Positions 39,977 to 49,039 are shown, counted from the first letter of the stretch. The stretch: 64,000 bases of DNA from Microcaldota archaeon (GCA_021810105.1 JAJZJM010000002.1:1-64000); one strand, 5' to 3'. Notes: generated by a model not told the origin, from the sequence alone. Numbers and translations: made by a program.

Positions 39977-41248
39977 ATATGCAAATGCAATTCTGCTTTT
40001 GCCATATTTAATTCTTTTGTGGGGATTGCCAAAGACTCGCATCATAAAATATGCTGCGGAGTGGCCTGCTCTCTCTGTATTATGGCCAGACAACCTAAGG
40101 TATTCTGAGCGTATCGCGATCTCATTTTCAAAGGAGGGTATGCTTGATGGATTTGTCCTAATATTGAGATTTGCAGCCTCTGAGTATTTTAACAGTGCTG
40201 AATTTATGCCCTCATTGCCCATCATATTAATCAACTTGTATCCGTACACATGTGATGATATTGTGCTCTTCTCAGCCCATTTTAGCTCCCATATGCAAGA
40301 GACCCTGCCGTTATTGTCTACTTTCACTATCAGGTCCAATGCATTAATGAGCCCCCTTGGTATGCTATAAGGGCTTGAGAGTAAGACCCTGACCACCTCT
40401 TCAGGCTCAACAGCTCCGATATTTATTGCAAAAGGAATAGCATAGCAGCCCGCCTCAAACGCCTTCCTGATACCGTTTTCTTCTGGAGTATCAGTGGCCG
40501 CAAGTACGGCCCTAAAGCCCACCATGCTTGATATTGGTTCCCCTATCTTGCTTTTCCTACAGCAGTCAGATAATACTATGTTACTGTACCCATCTAGCCA
40601 CGTCCTGTTTTTAGAGAACATGACGATTTTGCCATTGCTTGGCAATAATGACAAAAAAGAGAACATTGCCTTTGCAGCTGCGCATTCGTCTCCAATAAAT
40701 GCGATGTTCAGACCCAACTCAAGCGCCATCCAAATGTAAGATATGCACTGCAGATCTTTTGATGATGTATTATTGTAACATGAGAGAGGAAACGGGGCAC
40801 TGACATCTGCATATATAGTGGCTAACCTTAGATTCTTGAATTTCCTTTCTTTTCCATGCACTTCAACCTTTAGCCTTCCGCTTGGATGCATTTCTGCATC
40901 ATTCTTTATCCATTCTTTTGTAATTCCGAAACATTCCTCCTTTTTTATTTTAACATGCATTTGCTTATTTGATGATAGAGGCCCGTACGCAACTATATGC
41001 CCATTTGAAAAGATGTCAGCTCTATTAAAACCATATTTTTCCATTATGAAACTTGCCTTACCGTATCCTGCCAGCATATGAGATGCGATAATGCATTCAT
41101 CCCCGGAAAGCGGCGTATGCAATTCTTGCGAGAGCGCCATAAGTTTCTCTGCCACCGAACCAATCCTGGCTTCCAAAGGCATCCATTTGTCTATTGTAAA
41201 CCCGCGTTTTCGCCACGCTCCAAGAATAGTCTTGATATTATTCATCAT
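39908..41248 (-). CDS. Degenerate GspE/FlaI-type secretion ATPase homologue
   Basis: 446 aa. The layout follows type II/IV secretion ATPases: an N-terminal region with GYGKASFIMEKYG and IFSNGHIVAYGPL (like GYGPL...ISINGP), then the P-loop position IAFIGDECAAAKAMF (184-196), where the GxxxxGKT lysine is absent. Next is a Walker-B-like stretch and GYKLINMMGNEG. The loss of Walker A suggests no ATP hydrolysis, perhaps a structural paralogue in a pilus or archaellum system. The frame has no stop before tRNA-His and ends inside the tRNA 3' end (GGCTAA), an overlap of about 69 bp. Its native C-terminus is uncertain. Confidence 0.6.
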   Translation of the reverse strand: MMNNIKTILGAWRKRGFTIDKWMPLEARIGSVAEKLMALSQELHTPLSGDECIIASHMLAGYGKASFIMEKYGFNRADIFSNGHIVAYGPLSSNKQMHVKIKKEECFGITKEWIKNDAEMHPSGRLKVEVHGKERKFKNLRLATIYADVSAPFPLSCYNNTSSKDLQCISYIWMALELGLNIAFIGDECAAAKAMFSFLSLLPSNGKIVMFSKNRTWLDGYSNIVLSDCCRKSKIGEPISSMVGFRAVLAATDTPEENGIRKAFEAGCYAIPFAINIGAVEPEEVVRVLLSSPYSIPRGLINALDLIVKVDNNGRVSCIWELKWAEKSTISSHVYGYKLINMMGNEGINSALLKYSEAANLNIRTNPSSIPSFENEIAIRSEYLRLSGHNTERAGHSAAYFMMRVFGNPHKRIKYGKSRIAFAYGLSGVTARTEGCGPSRPGPTPG

Positions 41249-41444
41249 ATCCCTTTAATTATCATATACTTTAGTATATATTTATATATTTAAATATAAA
41301 TATTTTACTATAAATTAGATGTGTATACCAGGTTATAGTAATTCCTACCTTTTGCGTTTATATTTCTTTATAAGTTTTTATAAAAAAAGTACAAATTGTG
41401 AGCCAGCTACAAATATTTATAAACCTTTACTGAAATGTATCTTT

Positions 41445-41771
41445 ATGGTTGCAGGAGAGAAGCCGAAGGACGATATCTGGGCGCTTAGAAAAACGATAAC
41501 AAGGCCGAATTATGCCGTAATGGAGCTTCTGCTAAAGAAATCTCCAAGAACCACAAAAGAACTTTATTCTGTGCTTGAAAAAAAATTTACAAGAAAGACT
41601 TTGATAATAACCCTGAGGGAGCTTTCTTTGGACCTCAACGTTATACAGCCAACCCACATACGAACCGAGAAAGGGTATGGACTCGGATACAGGCTTAATC
41701 CGAGGATGAAGGATGTTGTTAAGGGAGTGCAAAAGCTTGCAACGGTTATTGAGTCCGTAATACAGAAATAG
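41445..41771 (+). CDS. Winged-helix transcription regulator
   Basis: 108 aa: a winged HTH (TRPNYAVMELLLKKSPRTTK, YSVLEKKFTRKTLIITLREL) with a wing ending GYGLGYRLNP and a short C-terminal helix (VVKGVQKLATVIESVIQ). ATG at 41445 follows an AATATTTATAAACC box. A longer frame to 41319 has no supporting signal. It is convergent with DNA ligase. Confidence 0.75.
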   Translation: MVAGEKPKDDIWALRKTITRPNYAVMELLLKKSPRTTKELYSVLEKKFTRKTLIITLRELSLDLNVIQPTHIRTEKGYGLGYRLNPRMKDVVKGVQKLATVIESVIQK

Positions 41772-41777
41772 GAATGC

Positions 41778-43553
41778 CTACGCTTCTTCTATGCTTACTC
41801 GCTTCTGGTTCCTATACATCTCTGATATCTCTTTTGTGGTTGTAGCATCTTCCGTCCCTTTATCTTTCCTTATGGCCTCTTCGCCCACAAGCCTTGGAAA
41901 CCTCAGAGCAAATCCGGCTTCGGTTCCATTATTTAGCTTTTCTTTTCCGCAAGTATGCGTTGGAGACCTTGTTATCTCGTCAGCCTTCACTGTTACTATG
42001 TACTTTGGATAGACCCAGAAATCCGGCTTTATGAGCGAATCCACCCTAACCGGCTTATTATCAGTTTTGTCTTTCTCAAGCGCCTTTCTGAGCTGCACCA
42101 TCTGCTCCTCTGTGAAACCGCTGCCTATTCTCGACACTGTTTCAAACATGTCCTTCTTCTCGTTGTACGCCGCACATAGCAGGCCTCCAAATCCGAATTC
42201 ACTGCGCATGCCTTTCCCCCTGTAGTACCCAACTACAACAAGGTCGACAGTGTCCGAGAGCTCGCCTTTGTAGCTTCTTTTCATCTTTATCCAACTGAAT
42301 TTCCGTGCACCTGCTATATAGCTGGATTTGGGATCCTTGACTACAACCCCCTCAAGCCCGTTCTCTATTGAGTTCTCAAAGAACTCTTCCAGCTCTTTCG
42401 GCTTGGATACCATAATCATTGTTGAAGGCTTTATTATCTCGCAGTTCTTAAGCAGTTTCTCTATAAAGTGCCGCCTCTCTTCGTATGGCATCTTCATCAT
42501 ATCCTTTCCATTTAAGAATAGGATGTCGAAAACAAACAGATGAAGGGGCATCTCCAGTGCCTTTTCGGCTATGCCGTGCTTTCTCTTCCTCTGTATGGTT
42601 TGCTGGAAGGGAAGGAACTCCTCTGTCTCTTCGTTATACGCCAGAGCCTCGCCGTCAAGTATTACGCTTTCCGCCTTGACCTCACGTAAAACCGCTTCTG
42701 CAAGGTCGGGAAACATCTCAGTAGTGTCTTCGAGCCTTCTTGAGAATATTTTTACCTTGCGTGCACCCATATGCAGCTGGCACCTGAATCCATCATATTT
42801 CTGTTCTGCTGCCGCCCTTCCGCCCATCTTCTCCATTATCTGCTCAGCTGTAGGAAGGCGCTCTGCTAGGGCAGGCCTTACCGGCTTGAACAGGGAGACC
42901 TCAAATCCATCTATTGCACGTATACCTTTCTTTGCCAGAGTATCGCCAACCAAGGCAAGGTCATTGCATAAGTTATATGCAGCCTCCAGTTTCTCCTTGC
43001 TTTTTCTGTCTCCGCAAAAAGCCACTGAGAGCGCTTCAAGCATTGTGGCGTCGCCAAGGCCTAGCCTGAGCGCATTCATTGGATATTTCGTGGCATATTT
43101 TGCCTCCTCTGGTGTAGATTCCGATATTATATATGAAAGCGCTTTTACCTTGGCATCCTTGCTCCCTTTTCCTGACATCTTGGCTATCTCCAGCATTTTT
43201 TCATAGAATTCAGAAACAGTCAAAGGCCTGTCCGCAAGCCTCTTTATATTTCCTTTTTTCTTTATCTCTTCAGCTGCGAGCCCTATGTCTCCCAGCTTCC
43301 TATACTCCTTTTCTACAGCTTCTTTGGATATGCCTGTTGAGAATGCTATAGCGTCCTCTATGGTCTTCTCGGCCATGCCGAACTCCACTCCTTCAAAAGG
43401 CGGAACAAGAATGCCCTGCGTTATATAGATTATGGGTTTTATCTCATCCTTGCTTGCACTCTTGAAAACTTCAGCCATTACGTCTATCATTTCCAGCCTT
43501 GAGGATATTGAAGAGAGCCTATCATAATAGCCTGCGAGTTCCTTGAACAGCAT
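41778..43553 (-). CDS. lig: ATP-dependent DNA ligase
   Basis: 591 aa, the archaeal replicative ligase. It has an N-terminal DNA-binding domain (1-215) and an adenylation domain with motif I EQKYDGFR (Lys252 is adenylated), motif III and IV segments (HLFVFDILFLNGKD, ENGLEGVVVKDP) and motif V (SWIKMKRSY). An OB domain follows, with GYYRGKGMRSEFGFGGLL and a C-terminal RFPR. It seals Okazaki fragments. Length matches euryarchaeal ligases. Confidence 0.94.
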   Translation of the reverse strand: MLFKELAGYYDRLSSISSRLEMIDVMAEVFKSASKDEIKPIIYITQGILVPPFEGVEFGMAEKTIEDAIAFSTGISKEAVEKEYRKLGDIGLAAEEIKKKGNIKRLADRPLTVSEFYEKMLEIAKMSGKGSKDAKVKALSYIISESTPEEAKYATKYPMNALRLGLGDATMLEALSVAFCGDRKSKEKLEAAYNLCNDLALVGDTLAKKGIRAIDGFEVSLFKPVRPALAERLPTAEQIMEKMGGRAAAEQKYDGFRCQLHMGARKVKIFSRRLEDTTEMFPDLAEAVLREVKAESVILDGEALAYNEETEEFLPFQQTIQRKRKHGIAEKALEMPLHLFVFDILFLNGKDMMKMPYEERRHFIEKLLKNCEIIKPSTMIMVSKPKELEEFFENSIENGLEGVVVKDPKSSYIAGARKFSWIKMKRSYKGELSDTVDLVVVGYYRGKGMRSEFGFGGLLCAAYNEKKDMFETVSRIGSGFTEEQMVQLRKALEKDKTDNKPVRVDSLIKPDFWVYPKYIVTVKADEITRSPTHTCGKEKLNNGTEAGFALRFPRLVGEEAIRKDKGTEDATTTKEISEMYRNQKRVSIEEA

Positions 43554-43575
43554 ACAAGCACTTCATAAATCTAAA

Positions 43576-46557
43576 TTAACGGCATGTTGATGACGAGGGG
43601 TTTATCCAAGTGCAACTAGTCTGAGAAGAGCAGCTGTTCCCTCCAAGGTCTGTAACATTGCTGCTTGATTGAGACCTTCCCAGGCACTGGATTCCGAAAA
43701 GCGTGCCATTGAATTGGTTGTCCTGCATGCTTATGTCTGTTGAACCGTTGAGTATTATCCCTATTCCGCTTCCAGGATATGATACATCGCGGCTGAACGA
43801 GATTCCGGATGAATTTATTATGCTGTAAGCCACAGAACCCGCTTTCACTACGTCATTCAGCACAGAACCCCTGTTTACATTTGTCAGGATTACTCCATAA
43901 TTCTGTGCAGTTATATTATCATCCTGAATGGATACACTAGTGCCTCCAGTTGCATTAAGCGCAGAATCGTACGCCATGCTTGTGGAATTAAGCAAAATGG
44001 TGTCATTAAGCAGTTTCAGCGTAGAATTTTTACCTGCAAGGACATTCTGGAAGCCTTTTATGTAGCAGTTCTGCACGATAGCTGTTGCATTCTTCGCATA
44101 CATTAGAGTTCCGCCATTGTTTGAGATTATAGTGTGCCCGTTGCAGTCTAAAGTGGTGGTGTTCCCATATATGTCGAAGCAGTTCGCGCCTGCAGAATAT
44201 TGATGGTCTGTAGATAGTGAGAACCTGTTTGAGGAAAATGATGGAGAGCAGTGCAGGTTTGAGAACGGTGTGAGAACTGCATTCCAGTGGCATCCATACT
44301 TTACCGCACCGTAATTTACCCCTCCGTTCTCGCTGCCAAGAGAGCTGCTCTGTGGAGAGCACTCATAATCGTATGCTCCGGATCCGCTCATTGTATTATT
44401 CATTATTGTATTGTTCACAGAATTGCCTAAAAGCTGCAGCCCTATGTAGTTGCTCTTTCCTTTGTTGCCCTGAACTATGTTCCTTATAGAGTTATTCAGC
44501 ATGATGCCTGAAAATGATTGTGTTGATGCGAGAGAGACGTTATTGAATGTTATAATATCAGATTTGGAGTCAGATACTGCTATTCCGTATCCCGAGGGGC
44601 TGGATACGGTATCTTTTGTTATAAACGATGAATTAACCTGTTGCAGTGCAATGCCTGTAGAGGGGCTTGTAGAGGTTATATTTGTTATGTTCAATGCTGT
44701 AGAGTTAACCGCCCGTATCGCATATGAAAAGTCGGATATCCTGCATCCTTCCACTGTGACATTGTTTGCATTAGATACCAATATCGCAGTGCCTGGAGAG
44801 GAGGCCACCGCAGGGGCGAGTCTGTAGCCATGGCATCTCAGCACAACATTGCTGGTATCGATGTTTATGCACGTACCTGTTGTTGATGGGACTATGCTGG
44901 TGCGGAGAGAATAATTTCCTCCTTTTGATATCGTGGTGCAGGAATTTACGGGATAATATGATAATGATGCGGATATGTGCGTTTTGCATGGCGCCCAGAC
45001 CGCGTTTGTGAAGCCGCACCCTGTAGAGGTCATGAGATTGTAATTCGCTTTTGATGAGAGGTTGTCTGCATATACATCGAGTGCAAGGTTGCCGTTTGCC
45101 ACCCCTCCATTGAATATGTTTCCTGTAGAATTCTCAACATATATGCCATAGCTATTATTGGATGAATTGAAATCGTTCAGATTATTTGTATAAGAACTGC
45201 TCAGAAGTATTCCTATAAGAGAGTTCTTCGCTGACAATCCTGTAAGCTTATTCTGGCTTGACTTTGCTAATGAGATTCCAGTACCTGCCCTGATGATAGT
45301 TATATTGGATATCGACGAGCCTGAGATATTGTATAGGTCTATACCCACCCCTGCTGGAGTGGAATTTATCCTGCAGTTGTTTATGCTTATGTTGCTCATG
45401 CCTTCTGCCATTATCCCTACGCTGGCATTTGTTATTGCGTAGTTATTGCAGTTAAGAGTGACCTTGCTTACGCGTACGTCTATGCATGGAACATAATTAA
45501 GGAATCCCAAAGAGCTGGTATTTACGTAGTCCTCCATGTTTATGTTGCTTGATAGAGAGTATGTTCCAGGGAAGTTTATTGCGCCGCATCCGGATACGCT
45601 GCTGCCAAGGCTTATCTGGGTTAGGTTAGGAGGGGTGTTTGAAACTCTGCATGCGAGGAATGAACAGCCTGTGTTGTTAAGACACGCATTTCCGTACCCG
45701 CGATTGCTTTTTACAAGGCCAGCATATGCGGTGCATTCAAATGCCGAGGGGGTAGAGCTAATCTTGTTATTGTAGAACGAATTGCCGGTACTGTTTATAA
45801 AAATTCCCTTGATTGCAGATTTGCCAATGGTATTGTTATATACGGCATCGCCTGATGAATTTGCTGTGATGTATACGGAACCTGTATTGCTCTCAGATCC
45901 GTATATATTATTCAGATACACATTGCTAGAGCCAGTCCCAGCCATGTATATGTTTGAAACATAATTGTAAGATAATGTATTGTTGTGTATGTTGAGCCCT
46001 GAGGAGCCGGGCATTGAGTATATGCCATATGAAAAGTTGCCTATTGTGCACCCTGTTATTCCCACATTACTGCCTTTGACAGCAATACCGTATGTGAAAG
46101 GCCCGACTCCGGAGTATGGTCCTGATCCTTTTATGCCATAACCATTGCAGCTAAGCTGCACATTACTTGCGGTTATGTTAAGACAAGATCCGGAAGACAT
46201 GCTGGTTGAAATATTTGAGCCTAATGTGTAAGTACCCGGAGCGTTTAGAGCCCTGCAGGAGCTTACAAATCCTGTATTTTGTATTGTAGTAGTTGTAGAG
46301 GTGGTAGAATTTGAAGGCTTGATGAAATGCGAGGCTACTATGACCAATACAATTATAACCATCACAGCCACTATAGGAAGAATTAATTTTTTAAATTCAA
46401 AAGAGTTTCCAGGAGCCTGCATTTTGATAATTTTTTCTGGGGGTGATGGCTGGGCAGAGCCTGCGCCCTCTTCAGAGCCAGGCTGAGGTGCAATCGGGGT
46501 GCCGCCTCCGGGCTGGGGCATGAAATCGGGATTTTGCATATAAATGTAAGGGTTCAT
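43576..46557 (-). CDS. Giant membrane-anchored beta-helix surface protein
   Basis: 993 aa. The cytoplasmic N-terminus is Pro/Gln-rich (PQPGGGTPIAPQPGSEEG) with one transmembrane helix (about 58-80, LILPIVAVMVIIVLVIVASHF) and a Thr linker. Three or more parallel beta-helix domains then contain repeats such as NISINNCRIN, GIYVENSTGNIFNGG and NYIGLQLLGNSVNNTIMNN (NosD/PbH1 pattern), each block opening with a CXXNxxGTYxL motif. It probably forms a rigid extracellular adhesin. A GATATATC box favours ATG at 46557 over 46566. Confidence 0.8.
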   Translation of the reverse strand: MNPYIYMQNPDFMPQPGGGTPIAPQPGSEEGAGSAQPSPPEKIIKMQAPGNSFEFKKLILPIVAVMVIIVLVIVASHFIKPSNSTTSTTTTIQNTGFVSSCRALNAPGTYTLGSNISTSMSSGSCLNITASNVQLSCNGYGIKGSGPYSGVGPFTYGIAVKGSNVGITGCTIGNFSYGIYSMPGSSGLNIHNNTLSYNYVSNIYMAGTGSSNVYLNNIYGSESNTGSVYITANSSGDAVYNNTIGKSAIKGIFINSTGNSFYNNKISSTPSAFECTAYAGLVKSNRGYGNACLNNTGCSFLACRVSNTPPNLTQISLGSSVSGCGAINFPGTYSLSSNINMEDYVNTSSLGFLNYVPCIDVRVSKVTLNCNNYAITNASVGIMAEGMSNISINNCRINSTPAGVGIDLYNISGSSISNITIIRAGTGISLAKSSQNKLTGLSAKNSLIGILLSSSYTNNLNDFNSSNNSYGIYVENSTGNIFNGGVANGNLALDVYADNLSSKANYNLMTSTGCGFTNAVWAPCKTHISASLSYYPVNSCTTISKGGNYSLRTSIVPSTTGTCINIDTSNVVLRCHGYRLAPAVASSPGTAILVSNANNVTVEGCRISDFSYAIRAVNSTALNITNITSTSPSTGIALQQVNSSFITKDTVSSPSGYGIAVSDSKSDIITFNNVSLASTQSFSGIMLNNSIRNIVQGNKGKSNYIGLQLLGNSVNNTIMNNTMSGSGAYDYECSPQSSSLGSENGGVNYGAVKYGCHWNAVLTPFSNLHCSPSFSSNRFSLSTDHQYSAGANCFDIYGNTTTLDCNGHTIISNNGGTLMYAKNATAIVQNCYIKGFQNVLAGKNSTLKLLNDTILLNSTSMAYDSALNATGGTSVSIQDDNITAQNYGVILTNVNRGSVLNDVVKAGSVAYSIINSSGISFSRDVSYPGSGIGIILNGSTDISMQDNQFNGTLFGIQCLGRSQSSSNVTDLGGNSCSSQTSCTWINPSSSTCR

Positions 46558-46635
46558 ACATACCATTTAGCTGTTGATATATCATATGTTATTGCATGAA
46601 CATTTTAATAACTGTGCAAAATAGCAATATAATAA

Positions 46636-46707
46636 GCCCGGGTAACTCAGTGGAAGAGTGCCAGTTTCGTAAACTGGAGGTCGGGGGTTCAAATCCCTCT
46701 CCGGGCT
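46636..46707 (+). tRNA. tRNA-Thr (CGU)
   Basis: 72 nt. The acceptor GCCCGGG pairs with TCCGGGC, the discriminator is T, the anticodon CGT sits in the TTCGTAA loop, and the T arm is GAGGG-like with GGTTCAAATCC. Its 3' half, from the anticodon loop, is repeated exactly at 48157 and in altered form at three other sites. Confidence 0.95.
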
Positions 46708-46729
46708 TACATTGCAGGGTTTAAAGCCC
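46667..46729 (+). repeat. Cassette site A (tRNA-Thr 3' half plus flank)
   Basis: The anticodon-loop-to-3'-end half of tRNA-Thr (46667-46707) plus TAC and a GGGTTTAAAGCCC palindrome at 46717-46729. The first 44 bp are identical to site C. Confidence 0.8.
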
Positions 46730-46805
46730 CTAGCATCTTATAAGCACTGTTACGTTGTACAACTAATTCTTATTTTTATCCAAACAAGTAGTGTATGGTG
46801 TGTAA

Positions 46806-47552
46806 TTGGTAAAAGAGGTAGAAGGGCAGGATTTACTCTACAAGCAGTTCGCAAAGTACTACGATTTGCTTTATAGTAAAGTGCTGGATCATAAGGAGGT
46901 GGCAAAGACCATTACAAAACTTGCCGAGAGATATGGTAAGTCTGATGGTAGAGACCTGCTAGACATAGGATGCGGAACTGGCGCGGACTTATTCTATCTG
47001 AGGCGTAAATTTAACTGTACGGGAGTCGATATAAACGTTATGATGCTGGCCATCGCAAAAAGAAACGTAAGAGGGGTACGATTCCTGAAGGGAGATATGC
47101 AGAACCTCATATTAAACAAAAGATTCGATGTTATAACAATCTTGGGTAGTGCAATAGGTTATGCCATAACTTATGCCAATCTGAAGAAAGTATTTAGAAC
47201 TATTTCAAGGCACCTTAAACCTGGCGGAATCACAATAATAGAACCATGGATAGAAAAAGGGGACTTCATATCAGGCTACATCGATATGGATACATATAAT
47301 TCAAATAACCTAAAGCTAGCGAGGGTCTCATATTCTAAGAAAAAAGGCAGTACCTCAATTGTAGAGTTTGGATTTCTTATTGCAGAAAAAAATAAAGGGA
47401 TTACGTATCTAAAAGATGTCGCAGTAGATGGATTATTTGAAGATGCTAAAATTATAAAAATGATGGGCGCTGTAGGCTTAGATGCTTGTGTTATAAAAAA
47501 CGTAAAAGGTTCATACAGAGGAAGATACATTGTGGGCACCAAAGCGGTTTAA
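46806..47552 (+). CDS. SAM-dependent methyltransferase (cassette 1)
   Basis: A 248-aa class I methyltransferase: LLDIGCGTGADLFYL (motif I, about residues 50-64), TGVDINVMML, FLKGDMQNL, FDVITILGSAIGY and KPGGITIIEPW. The C-terminal part (residues 150-248) is a lid seen in the TylM1/DesVI-type N,N-dimethyltransferase group, so an amino-sugar or small-molecule substrate is possible. The start is TTG at 46806; no ATG precedes motif I, and a TATTTTTATCC box lies about 27 nt upstream. Site B begins 13 bp after its stop, giving a 'gene plus site' cassette. Confidence 0.8.
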   Translation: MVKEVEGQDLLYKQFAKYYDLLYSKVLDHKEVAKTITKLAERYGKSDGRDLLDIGCGTGADLFYLRRKFNCTGVDINVMMLAIAKRNVRGVRFLKGDMQNLILNKRFDVITILGSAIGYAITYANLKKVFRTISRHLKPGGITIIEPWIEKGDFISGYIDMDTYNSNNLKLARVSYSKKKGSTSIVEFGFLIAEKNKGITYLKDVAVDGLFEDAKIIKMMGAVGLDACVIKNVKGSYRGRYIVGTKAV

Positions 47553-47565
47553 ATAAGATGCGACG

Positions 47566-47624
47566 AGGTTCTTATCCCTAAAGGATAAAAGGCTCTCCTG
47601 GCTATGTCTCTGGGGGTTAAAACC
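47566..47624 (+). repeat. Cassette site B (degenerate)
   Basis: Contains TTATCC-CTAAA-GGATAA (a 6-bp hairpin), CTCTCCTGGCTATGT and GGGGGTTAAAACC. It is about 80 percent identical to site E over 57 bp by eye. Confidence 0.65.
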
Positions 47625-47652
47625 AGTTAATTTCTGCTCTTGCTGCGTTTTC

Positions 47653-47838
47653 TTATAAATACTTTAAAATGTCTTCTTTTGTTAGGCCACAGTCTGTTAG
47701 AATTTTATTAAGCAGTCTTTTACCCAGTTCTCTATTATGATAGGGAATTGTTGTATAGTGGATACCGTCGGTCAGGAATATGTGACTTCCTTTTTGTCTC
47801 AGCGCCTTAAAGTTGTAGCGTTTGATTATTATCTTCAA
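47653..47838 (-). CDS. hicA: HicA-family mRNA interferase toxin, start unclear
   Basis: 61 aa from the TTG at 47838: double-stranded-RNA-binding-like fold with the catalytic RQKGSHIFL motif (HicA His). The family normally begins about 11 residues earlier; in frame upstream the codons read ARLVVKDAELL, matching that N-terminus, but the expected start position (47869-47871) is ATA, not ATG. So either ATA or TTG is used or the start has mutated. It follows hicB directly on the same strand (12 bp to the ATA). HicA cleaves mRNA and is neutralised by HicB. Confidence 0.75.
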   Translation of the reverse strand: MKIIIKRYNFKALRQKGSHIFLTDGIHYTTIPYHNRELGKRLLNKILTDCGLTKEDILKYL

Positions 47839-47883
47839 GAGCTCAGCATCCTTAACAACGAGTCGAGCTATAAAATCGCCTTA

Positions 47884-48069
47884 CTATGCAGTCGCTTTCA
47901 TCTCCAATTTTGGCTTTTTCATTTCGAGCAATCCTTCTATGGTAACCTCTATGGCTTCCTTAAGGTTCTTCTTGAGTTCCTTCAGGGTCTTTGCCTGTGT
48001 ATTTATATGTAAAGAAGGGATCCGTGCAGCATACACACCGTGTTCCTTCCATACCTCTATTTCTGACAT
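47884..48069 (-). CDS. hicB: HicB-family antitoxin
   Basis: 61 aa with the partial RNase H-like HicB fold: EIEVWKEHGVYAARIPSLHI, then TLKELKKNLKEAIEVTIEGL. Length is typical for stand-alone HicB without a DNA-binding tail. It is transcribed before hicA, the order seen in many HicBA loci. ATG at 48069. Confidence 0.85.
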   Translation of the reverse strand: MSEIEVWKEHGVYAARIPSLHINTQAKTLKELKKNLKEAIEVTIEGLLEMKKPKLEMKATA

Positions 48070-48156
48070 TTTTATTACCTATACATTATTAGACACTGAA
48101 GATATTTAAAGCCAGTACAGGGTTAGTATATCGTTTACCAATTTTATACGATAGTC

Positions 48157-48219
48157 TCGTAAACTGGAGGTCGGGGGTTCAAATCCCTCTCCGGGCTTAC
48201 TTCGCGGGGTTTAAAGCCC
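48157..48219 (+). repeat. Cassette site C (exact tRNA-Thr 3' half)
   Basis: 44 bp identical to 46667-46710, then an imperfect continuation to the GGGTTTAAAGCCC palindrome. The copy starts in the anticodon loop and lacks a 5' half, so it is not a functional tRNA; it is a typical target-site duplication from tRNA integration. Confidence 0.85.
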
Positions 48220-48230
48220 TCATTGTCTTT

Positions 48231-48710
48231 TTATTTTCCCAGCATTTCGCCAAGCTTGTCAATTTGCTGGTTCCAACCAACCTCCATCCCTTGTAGCGCA
48301 AATGCCGCCTTTGGACCTGCCTTTGTAACCACTATGTGTATTTTCATTTTAGTCTTGCCTCCAAGCCCTTCGAAATCTACAGTTGTCTCAGTCTCTAGTA
48401 AGATATCTTTGACATCGTCTAATGCATTAGCGGTATACACAAGTCTGCTTTGTGGAGTGACTTCACGGAACGTGCCTGTCATTGGCCACTTCTGGCCTGC
48501 AAAGTCACCCAATTCCTTACCCGCTAGCATGACTATGTTGATCTTGCCTCCTGGTCGTGCGTCCCATTCACATGTTGGGTTTGTAACACCTCTAGGACCC
48601 CACCATCTCTTTATCATATTTTGATCTGTCCAAGCCCTCCATACAAGCTCGCGTGGCGCATTGAATGTGCGCGTGATTACCAATTCCTTTCTATCGTTTG
48701 CCATGTTCAT
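48231..48710 (-). CDS. AHSA1/SRPBCC-domain protein
   Basis: 159 aa with the Aha1-like START fold: ELVITRTFNAPRELVWRAWT, KRWWGPRGVTNP, EWDARPGGKI and GWNQQIDKLGEML. It binds hydrophobic ligands in relatives. Its ATG overlaps the TAA of the ArsR gene, so the pair is one operon, the common ArsR-AHSA1 arrangement of bacteria and archaea. The composition and pairing suggest acquisition by transfer. Confidence 0.9.
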   Translation of the reverse strand: MNMANDRKELVITRTFNAPRELVWRAWTDQNMIKRWWGPRGVTNPTCEWDARPGGKINIVMLAGKELGDFAGQKWPMTGTFREVTPQSRLVYTANALDDVKDILLETETTVDFEGLGGKTKMKIHIVVTKAGPKAAFALQGMEVGWNQQIDKLGEMLGK

Positions 48711-49039
48711 TACCTCTTTTTATTGTGAGTTTTTTTCTTTTCCTCTTCCAGTACCTTATCAAGTGCATCAAAACGCTCTTCCCAAACCTCTATAGTGTGT
48801 TTTGCCCATCGCCCCAGCTCAGAAATAGTTTTTGGATTTAATCTGTAGATGCGTTGCTGTGCAAGCTTCTCTACGCTAACAAGCTTCGCTTCGTGCAGAA
48901 TCTGAAGATGCTGGGATACCGCAGGGTGGCTTATGCTGAATTTATCGTATATATCAGTGGCTGGTAGCTCACCTTTCTGTGAGAGTAGCTCTATAATATC
49001 TCGCCGTGCCGGTTCTGCTAGTGCTGAGAACATATCCAT
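48710..49039 (-). CDS. ArsR-family winged-helix repressor
   Basis: 109 aa: ALAEPARRDIIELLSQKGEL, then HPAVSQHLQILHEAKLVSVE as the recognition helix, and a wing QRIYRLNPK. It has no metal-binding Cys motif, as usual for the subgroup that partners with AHSA1 proteins. ATG at 49039. It probably represses its own two-gene operon. Confidence 0.92.
   Translation of the reverse strand: MDMFSALAEPARRDIIELLSQKGELPATDIYDKFSISHPAVSQHLQILHEAKLVSVEKLAQQRIYRLNPKTISELGRWAKHTIEVWEERFDALDKVLEEEKKKTHNKKR

Noticed and set aside
48120-48200. A second tRNA-Thr(CGU) gene
   Set aside because: Only the 3' half is present; the acceptor 5' strand and D arm are missing, so it is an attachment-site duplication.
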